From: Paracoccaceae bacterium | GTDB lineage: Bacteria > Pseudomonadota > Alphaproteobacteria > Rhodobacterales > Rhodobacteraceae | Direction: 5' to 3' | NCBI GenBank assembly: GCA_007128995.1 | Contig: SKWJ01000351.1 | Coordinates: 1 to 6,133, forward strand | Length of the DNA: 6,133 nucleotides | Shown: piece after piece, positions 1 to 6,133 of the stretch | Numbering within the stretch: position 1 is the stretch's first letter | Layout of the letters: the number at the start of each line of letters is the position of its first letter | Program-made: the position numbers and the translations under genes | The notes under the pieces: model-generated | Told to the model about the DNA's origin: nothing | The model's input: only the letters and a program-made list of their open reading frames with translations | Databases searched by the model: none

Positions 1-915
1 AAGCGACACATGGACAAGGCCTGCCTGTCTGTAAAAACTCAGCAAATCCTTGTCGCGCATGATGTCGGTCACGCGGGTATTTATGCCCCACTGGATGCGG
101 CGCGGAAGGTCGCGGGCAATCAACTCTTCGCAGAATTCGATGAATTTCTTGCGGTTGATGGTCGGCTCTTCATCGGCGAGGATGAAAAAGCCCACGCCAT
201 GATTGTCGACCAGATCCTCGATTTCATCGACCACCTTTTTCGGATCGCGCACGCGGTAGTCGCGCCAGAATTTCCACTGGCTGCAAAAGGAACAGGTGAA
301 CGGACAGCCACGGGCCATGTTGGGGATGGCCACCCGACGGTTCAGCGGCACATAGATATACTTGTCCCATTCAAGGATCGACCAGTCGGGCTTGATCGCA
401 TCGAGGTTCTTGACGGTAGAGGCTGCCTGCGTGGCGACGATCTCTCCGTCCTCGACAAAGGCCAGGCCGTGGATCTTGCGCCGATCAGCGGGCCAGCGCC
501 CCTCGGCGATTGCTGTCATCAGGTTGACACAGATCTCTTCGCCTTCGCCGCGCACAATCACATCGATCCAAGGCGCCTCTGACAAGACTTGCCGGAACAT
601 GAAAGTGCCGTGGATTCCCCCCAGCACGGTCACTGCGTCCGGCACAACCTCTCGCGCGATCTTGAGCACATCTTCAGCAACGTAGATTGCAGGGGTGATC
701 GCTGTCGTGCCAACGACATCGGGCTTCAATTCAGCAAGGCGCGTGCGCAATTCGGCGTTATCAATATGATGTGTCATCGCATCGATGAAATGGATATCCT
801 CAAACCCAGCGGCCTTGAGCGATCCGGTCAGATAGGCGACCCATGCAGGTGGCCAGCTTCCTGCGATCTCGGCCCCGCCGGAATGATAATTCGGGTGAAC
901 AAAGACAATCCGCAT
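1..915 (-). CDS. bchE: BchE, anaerobic Mg-protoporphyrin IX monomethyl ester cyclase (N-terminal 305 residues; runs off the left edge)
   Basis: The frame read leftward from ATG at 915-913 is open to base 1 and begins [19 protein letters not shown]. Residues 1 to about 150 look like the Rossmann-type B12-binding domain of B12-dependent radical SAM enzymes, with glycine-rich stretches such as VLGGIHG near residue 98. The radical SAM motif follows as C204-P-F-T-C208-S-F-C211, in the context [10 protein letters not shown], and would bind the [4Fe-4S]/SAM centre. BchE forms the isocyclic E ring of bacteriochlorophyll without O2, taking the oxygen from water. The family is roughly 550-600 residues, so about half is missing because of the window edge, not a mutation. 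The start is supported by GGAGG (complement of 921-925), five bases before the ATG. The gene follows ppsR by 83 bases and probably has its own promoter with PpsR and FnrL sites. In Rhodobacter bchJ and bchG follow, but that is outside the view. Confidence 0.95.
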   Translation of the reverse strand, partial: MRIVFVHPNYHSGGAEIAGSWPPAWVAYLTGSLKAAGFEDIHFIDAMTHHIDNAELRTRLAELKPDVVGTTAITPAIYVAEDVLKIAREVVPDAVTVLGGIHGTFMFRQVLSEAPWIDVIVRGEGEEICVNLMTAIAEGRWPADRRKIHGLAFVEDGEIVATQAASTVKNLDAIKPDWSILEWDKYIYVPLNRRVAIPNMARGCPFTCSFCSQWKFWRDYRVRDPKKVVDEIEDLVDNHGVGFFILADEEPTINRKKFIEFCEELIARDLPRRIQWGINTRVTDIMRDKDLLSFYRQAGLVHVSL

Positions 916-931
916 GGCAACCTCCACTTTG

Positions 932-949
932 TGTAAGCTTAGATTGACA
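932..949. promoter_or_regulatory. PpsR/CrtJ operator upstream of bchE (TGT-N12-ACA)
   Basis: The plus strand reads TGTAAGCTTAGATTGACA, an exact TGT-N12-ACA palindrome of the type bound by PpsR/CrtJ. It ends 17 bases upstream of the bchE start codon. It matches the operator before bchF at 14 of 18 positions. The match is seen in the sequence; binding is inferred from the known specificity and from ppsR lying next door. The internal TTGACA points away from bchE, so the site probably blocks the start or -10 region of the bchE promoter rather than its -35. Confidence 0.8.
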
Positions 950-956
950 CCTTCAC

Positions 957-974
957 TGTCCAGAGTAATTGACG
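957..974. promoter_or_regulatory. Possible degenerate second PpsR half-operator
   Basis: The sequence reads TGT-N12-ACG, one base off the PpsR/CrtJ pattern. It starts after a seven-base gap from the perfect site at 932-949. Tandem CrtJ palindromes about 7-8 bases apart are the usual cooperative layout, which is why this imperfect match is listed. Its right end overlaps the FnrL box. A chance match is quite possible. Confidence 0.35.
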
Positions 975-982
975 CAGATCAA
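969..982 (-). promoter_or_regulatory. FnrL (FNR-type) binding site of the bchE promoter
   Basis: On the minus strand this reads TTGATCTGCGTCAA, a match to the FNR consensus TTGAT-N4-ATCAA at 9 of 10 defined bases. The centre lies about 60 bases upstream of the bchE start codon, between ppsR and bchE. Anaerobic activation of bchE by FnrL is established in Rhodobacter, so the position makes biological sense. If it acts as a class II site at about -41.5, transcription would start near 934, inside the PpsR operator. No strong -10 hexamer is visible there. Confidence 0.7.
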
Positions 983-998
983 ACGAGCCGACGCAGGG

Positions 999-2432
999 TC
1001 ATTCTTCTTCGCGGCTGAGCATACCGTATTTGCGCAGTTTCACATAAAGCGACTGGCGCGACAGGCCCAGCATCTCGGCCGCGGCAACGCGATTGTTGCG
1101 CGTCAATTCAATGGCTGTCTCGATACAGATCTTTTCGATAACATCGGTCGTCTCGGACACGATATCCTTCAAGGTCGAAGATCCAACCAGTTCGATCACG
1201 CCTTGCATATTGTTGTCCTGACCACTGACATCGGGACGCACCGTCCCGGCGCTGGAGGCATTGCGCATCACCAGCGCCAGTACCGGATCAAATTTATCCT
1301 CAAGCCATGTCGCCGAGATCTCAACCTCGATCTGCGCGCCGAAATCCGTATTCAATTTTGTCGCATACATGCGCAACTGCCCGGCGCGCCGCGCATTCTC
1401 GAGCAAGACCCGCAGATCGACCATCCCCCGCGCCAGAAATTCTGCCAGCGAGCGCCCCCTGACCGATGCAGCCGAGGGCGTGTCGGTCAGATTCAGGAAA
1501 GTCTCGTTGGCAGCGAGAATTCCTCCATCCTGATCGGAAAAGACAATCGCATCCGCGCCTTGATTGAACAGCTGACGCAGGTTGGACGAGAGTCGCTGGT
1601 CACTGACAGACCCGCCTTCCGGGTCTGAAAGATGCAGGATCGCGAGTTGCTCGCCAGAGGCACGAAACAGCTTTCCAGCGGCCAGCAACTTGCGCTGGGA
1701 CGCCTTGACCACGAGCTCCATCAAGGCGGATGCACCAGCAGCCCCCGACGGCTCCAGCCCCGCAACCAGAGTTTCGCGGGTCTGCCCCAGAAAATGATCG
1801 GCCAGCGGTTTGCTAATCATCTCGGAACGGTTCCGCCCGAGGATACCGGCAGCATTGTGGTTGATATCCACGATCTGCCCCGAAGAGATCGAGATCAGCA
1901 CAATCGCGTCTGACGTGAAATCCATAAGCAGGCGATATCTTGTATCGATCTCGCGCTGCGCTTCGTGGTCACGCTCCAGTGCGATCTGCGCATTGAGCAG
2001 TAATTGCTGCATTTCGATCGTCGGGCGCTGATCGGTGCCCAGCATCAGGACATGCCCCTTGTCGGGTGTCAGATAAAGCCCGTATCTGACAGGCAGGACA
2101 TTGCCGGACCCCGCGACATGCACCAACTCGGCCCAGCGCGGCGTAGCGGACGTCTCTCCGCGGGCATCCTGTTGCACCTGCTCGATGCGGCGTCGCAATT
2201 TCTCTGCCGAGGCCTCATCCAGCAGGGCCTTGATCTCGTGCCCTTTCCAACCCGCCACCACAGTTGCCAGCGTGGACCCCACCTTTCCGGAGGCCGCTCT
2301 GATCTTTCCTTCAAGTGACATAACCAGACAGATATCAGCAAGCCCGGTCAGAACCGATGCGATGAAGGGATCATCAACAAACCTTGCAATCTCTTCTGAT
2401 AGAGACAGGTCTCCATTATAAGGCAAGGTCAC
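999..2432 (-). CDS. ppsR: PpsR/CrtJ, redox-responsive repressor of photosynthesis genes
   Basis: This 477-residue protein represses bch, crt and puc genes under oxygen by binding TGT-N12-ACA palindromes. The layout is that of PpsR/CrtJ: an N-terminal PAS-like domain (about 1-135), a Q-linker helix (about 138-165, EMQQLLLNAQIALERDHEAQ), PAS1 (about 166-270, with DAIVLISISSGQIVDINHNA), PAS2 (about 285-395, with DAIVFSDQDGGILAANE), and a Fis-type helix-turn-helix (about 436-472, NNRVAAAEMLGLSRQSLYVK). C436 sits just before the helix-turn-helix, where the redox-active cysteine C420/C424 of CrtJ/PpsR lies. The only other cysteine is C35. The start is GTG at 2432-2430, supported by GGGAGGG six bases upstream; the next in-frame ATG lies inside the first domain. 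Length is close to Rhodobacter PpsR (about 464-470). It lies 59 bases after aerR and is probably co-transcribed with it. Confidence 0.95.
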   Translation of the reverse strand: MTLPYNGDLSLSEEIARFVDDPFIASVLTGLADICLVMSLEGKIRAASGKVGSTLATVVAGWKGHEIKALLDEASAEKLRRRIEQVQQDARGETSATPRWAELVHVAGSGNVLPVRYGLYLTPDKGHVLMLGTDQRPTIEMQQLLLNAQIALERDHEAQREIDTRYRLLMDFTSDAIVLISISSGQIVDINHNAAGILGRNRSEMISKPLADHFLGQTRETLVAGLEPSGAAGASALMELVVKASQRKLLAAGKLFRASGEQLAILHLSDPEGGSVSDQRLSSNLRQLFNQGADAIVFSDQDGGILAANETFLNLTDTPSAASVRGRSLAEFLARGMVDLRVLLENARRAGQLRMYATKLNTDFGAQIEVEISATWLEDKFDPVLALVMRNASSAGTVRPDVSGQDNNMQGVIELVGSSTLKDIVSETTDVIEKICIETAIELTRNNRVAAAEMLGLSRQSLYVKLRKYGMLSREEE

Positions 2433-2438
2433 TCAAAT

Positions 2439-2445
2439 CCCTCCC
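2439..2445 (-). promoter_or_regulatory. Strong ribosome binding site fixing the GTG start of ppsR
   Basis: The minus strand reads GGGAGGG, six bases (ATTTGA) before GTG at 2432-2430. No ATG lies nearby in frame, so this site decides the start. A hairpin lies directly against its 5' side. Confidence 0.8.
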
Positions 2446-2461
2446 GCTGCCACCCGGCAGC
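2446..2461 (-). other. Intercistronic hairpin abutting the ppsR ribosome binding site
   Basis: The minus-strand RNA reads GCUGCC-GGGU-GGCAGC, a perfect 6-bp GC-rich stem with a 4-base loop. Its 3' foot touches the GGGAGGG Shine-Dalgarno of ppsR without a gap. No U-tract follows, so it is unlikely to be an intrinsic terminator. It could protect the processed 5' end of ppsR mRNA, hinder ribosome access, or have no role. The structure is seen in the sequence; any function is inference. Confidence 0.5.
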
Positions 2462-2491
2462 CCTGAACGCATCCGGCATGAGATGCTTGCG

Positions 2492-3289
2492 CTACTCTGC
2501 GGCAACACTGATCTGTTGAATGCCACAAGAATGAAGGGCGTGTTCGATGTTGTTTGTGACCACGTCCGCGCCCGTAATCTCCTTGATTCGGCGAGGATCA
2601 ATATCGGCAATTTCGTTCGAGACCAACCCCCCACCGATAACCACCGGCACGCGGCCATGCGTAACGGCCCGCAGCTCACCGACCATCAAAGCACATGACT
2701 GAAGGGAACTCAGATTGGACACTGAAAGAAACACCGCATGAAACCTGTGGTGTTCAATCATTGCGCGCAGCTTCGACACATCAGGAAGCAGCATGACCTT
2801 GACCGAAACGCCCCGACGACGCAGATGGTGCGCAGCGAGCATGACGCCCAGTGTGTGCTGCTCTCCGGCAGGCAAGGTCAACAGAATGCGCGCACCATAG
2901 GTTCGACCGGCGCGGTCCGATGCCCACACCCGGCCCATCTCTCGCAGCATGTTCTGCATGCGTGCGCAGGCCATGGACGCGTGGAGAATGTCAATTTCCT
3001 CATCATGCCATTGCTGCCCGATAACATTTACCGCATGCGGCAGATACCGGTCGATCACCTCATCGGCGGTCACTCGCCTTTGCTGCAACTCTGCATATAA
3101 TTCGCTCAGAGTGCCCTGATCGCCACTGCGCGCATACCCGATGAGCTTGTCTGCAAGGTCCGGACTGAAGCTCCCCTGCCCCACCCCGGTCGTACGCGCC
3201 AATTCCGAAACCACCCGCATCGCAAAACTGCGAAGGGTCAGCGCCACTTCAGGCCTGGCGAGGCTCGTCGTCTGCAACTCTCCGTCCAT
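2492..3289 (-). CDS. aerR (ppaA): AerR/PpaA, cobalamin-binding antirepressor of PpsR
   Basis: Read from ATG at 3289-3287 this gives 265 residues. AerR/PpaA proteins bind hydroxycobalamin in a light-dependent way and counteract or modulate PpsR/CrtJ. Residues about 40-125 form a helical cap-like domain, with W94-H95 and then H103-A-S-M-A-C. This resembles the helix-bundle W...H region of CarH/MetH-type B12 modules. The C-terminal Rossmann domain (about 132-262) contains GEQH145TLG, an E-x-H-x-x-G version of the DxHxxG cobalamin motif, then LLPD around 167-170 and the glycine-rich VPVVIGGGL around 214-222. H145 equals the residue number I recall for the cobalamin-binding histidine of Rba. capsulatus AerR. 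ATG at 3289 is chosen because AAAGGGG lies seven bases upstream. An in-frame GTG at 3343 would add 18 tryptophan-rich residues and might give a long isoform. The gene precedes ppsR and diverges from bchF; a PpsR site lies about 100 bases upstream of the start. Confidence 0.9.
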   Translation of the reverse strand: MDGELQTTSLARPEVALTLRSFAMRVVSELARTTGVGQGSFSPDLADKLIGYARSGDQGTLSELYAELQQRRVTADEVIDRYLPHAVNVIGQQWHDEEIDILHASMACARMQNMLREMGRVWASDRAGRTYGARILLTLPAGEQHTLGVMLAAHHLRRRGVSVKVMLLPDVSKLRAMIEHHRFHAVFLSVSNLSSLQSCALMVGELRAVTHGRVPVVIGGGLVSNEIADIDPRRIKEITGADVVTNNIEHALHSCGIQQISVAAE

Positions 3290-3296
3290 AGCATCG

Positions 3297-3303
3297 CCCC
3301 TTT
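3297..3303 (-). promoter_or_regulatory. Ribosome binding site supporting the short aerR start
   Basis: The minus strand reads AAAGGGG, seven bases before ATG at 3289-3287. The alternative GTG at 3343-3341 has only a weak GAAAG upstream, so the short form is preferred as the main product. Confidence 0.6.
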
Positions 3304-3389
3304 GATGCACGTCCACCGACCACCAGGCCCAATCCGCCAGCACAAAGCAACTTTCAATCGCTTTTAAGCGTCTCAGGAAGCGCCAAGAT

Positions 3390-3407
3390 TGTCAAACAAA
3401 ACTTACA
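3390..3407 (-). promoter_or_regulatory. PpsR/CrtJ operator and probable -35 region of the aerR promoter
   Basis: The plus strand reads TGTCAAACAAAACTTACA, an exact TGT-N12-ACA palindrome. Its complement, TGTAAGTTTTGTTTGACA, differs at only two of 18 positions from the bchF operator. On the minus strand its TTGACA (complement of 3390-3395) faces aerR and could be a -35 hexamer. No good -10 is visible at the usual spacing, so the promoter itself is less certain than the operator. Confidence 0.75.
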
Positions 3408-3531
3408 CCCCGGACCTCAAAAACATATCCGGAACAATGCGGCAATTAAACATACCTGTTTTTACTCATTTTTTTGGATCTTTACGACTAGCGATACCGT
3501 AAGCCCCACGCTGCTGATCGGGAAATCTGTG

Positions 3532-3549
3532 TGTAAGTTTTAGTTGACA
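3532..3549 (+). promoter_or_regulatory. PpsR/CrtJ operator upstream of bchF
   Basis: The sequence TGTAAGTTTTAGTTGACA is an exact TGT-N12-ACA palindrome ending 38 bases before the bchF start. Its last six bases form a perfect -35 hexamer facing bchF. A repressor bound here would exclude RNA polymerase directly, as at other PpsR-repressed bch promoters. Binding is inferred from the motif and the neighbouring ppsR. Confidence 0.85.
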
Positions 3550-3573
3550 CTTGCTGCGCGGCAGGGCTAAGCT
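3544..3573 (+). promoter_or_regulatory. Probable sigma70 promoter of the bchFNB operon
   Basis: A perfect TTGACA -35 at 3544-3549 is followed after 18 bases by TAAGCT at 3568-3573, a weak -10 with only 3 of 6 consensus positions. Transcription would start about 3580, very close to the bchF Shine-Dalgarno. The -35 lies inside the PpsR operator. The weak -10 leaves the exact start uncertain. Confidence 0.45.
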
Positions 3574-3575
3574 TC

Positions 3576-3587
3576 AGGAAGGAATCG

Positions 3588-3598
<11 letters not shown>
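3576..3598 (+). promoter_or_regulatory. Two alternative ribosome binding sites for bchF
   Basis: AGGAAGG at 3576-3582 lies five bases before ATG 3588. GGGAGG at 3593-3598 lies four bases before the in-frame ATG 3603. Both are good Shine-Dalgarno sequences, so the true start cannot be settled from sequence alone. Confidence 0.55.

Positions 3599-6133
<2,535 letters not shown>

Larger units (their letters stand above)
3290..3587. other. Divergent aerR / bchF control region
   Basis: This stretch of 298 bases lies between the aerR and bchF start codons. It holds two TGT-N12-ACA operators (3390-3407 and 3532-3549), each carrying a TTGACA directed at the nearer gene. It also has a small inverted repeat CGCTT-TT-AAGCG at 3359-3370 in the aerR leader and an AT-rich core at about 3415-3485 with a run of seven T at 3469-3475. 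I see no convincing protein gene, tRNA or terminator here. The minus-strand frame of aerR stays open to a TGA at 3391-3389, which leaves room for upstream starts. Confidence 0.75.

Noticed and set aside
10..582. 190-codon plus-strand frame opposite bchE
   Set aside because: The minus strand encodes an unambiguous BchE with the CxxxCxxC motif; the plus frame is its mirror shadow.
944..971. TTGACA with a TAAT-like -10 on the plus strand, a possible antisense promoter into the 3' end of ppsR
   Set aside because: The -10 candidates are poor or badly spaced, and the TTGACA is explained by the PpsR operator sequence. No rightward gene follows.
969..1628. 219-codon plus-strand frame opposite ppsR, and other plus-strand frames across 1632-2698
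   Set aside because: These are antisense shadows of ppsR and aerR. The first would start with TTG inside the FnrL box, has no ribosome binding site, and resembles no known protein.
2446..2461. Intrinsic terminator between aerR and ppsR
   Set aside because: The hairpin is not followed by a U-tract and leads directly into the ppsR ribosome binding site, so termination is unlikely.
3359..3370. Inverted repeat CGCTT-TT-AAGCG in the aerR leader
   Set aside because: Arms of five bases with a two-base loop are too short to make a convincing hairpin or operator. It is noted only within the intergenic entry.

Overview
This window is part of an alphaproteobacterial photosynthesis gene cluster, most likely from a Rhodobacterales-type purple or aerobic anoxygenic phototroph. 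The evidence is the gene set and order: bchE, ppsR and aerR/ppaA read leftward, and bchF-bchN-bchB reads rightward from a shared divergent intergenic region. This matches the Rhodobacter arrangement as I remember it. GC content is moderately high and the genes use NNC/NNG-rich codons. No mobile element, CRISPR array, tRNA, rRNA or phage gene is visible.

Left part (1-3289, minus strand). The N-terminal half of BchE, the oxygen-independent Mg-protoporphyrin IX monomethyl ester cyclase (B12 plus radical SAM), runs off the left edge. An 83-base gap in front of it holds a TGT-N12-ACA PpsR/CrtJ operator and a 9/10 match to the FNR/FnrL consensus. Next comes ppsR, the redox-responsive repressor of photosynthesis genes (GTG start, PAS domains, C-terminal Fis-type helix-turn-helix). 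A 59-base gap follows, with a small hairpin abutting the ppsR ribosome binding site. Then comes aerR/ppaA, a cobalamin-binding antirepressor of PpsR.

Middle (3290-3587). This 298-base divergent control region has two more TGT-N12-ACA sites. They are 16/18 identical to each other in opposite orientations, one facing aerR and the other facing bchF, and each carries a perfect TTGACA in the direction of its gene.

Right part (3588-6133, plus strand). bchF (2-vinyl bacteriochlorophyllide hydratase), bchN and bchB (the NB catalytic component of light-independent protochlorophyllide reductase) are joined by 4-base ATGA start/stop overlaps. bchB runs off the right edge at residue 257. bchN has all three cluster cysteines (C21, C46, C107), and bchB has the unusual aspartate ligand (D36).

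Together the window holds bacteriochlorophyll biosynthesis enzymes next to their own regulators: PpsR (oxygen/redox), AerR (cobalamin/light) and, through a binding site only, FnrL (oxygen). I see no wholly new system. The most interesting points are regulatory: a PpsR with only one cysteine in its C-terminal half, overlapping FnrL and PpsR sites before bchE, the mirrored operators, a possible long isoform of AerR, and the hairpin at the ppsR ribosome binding site.
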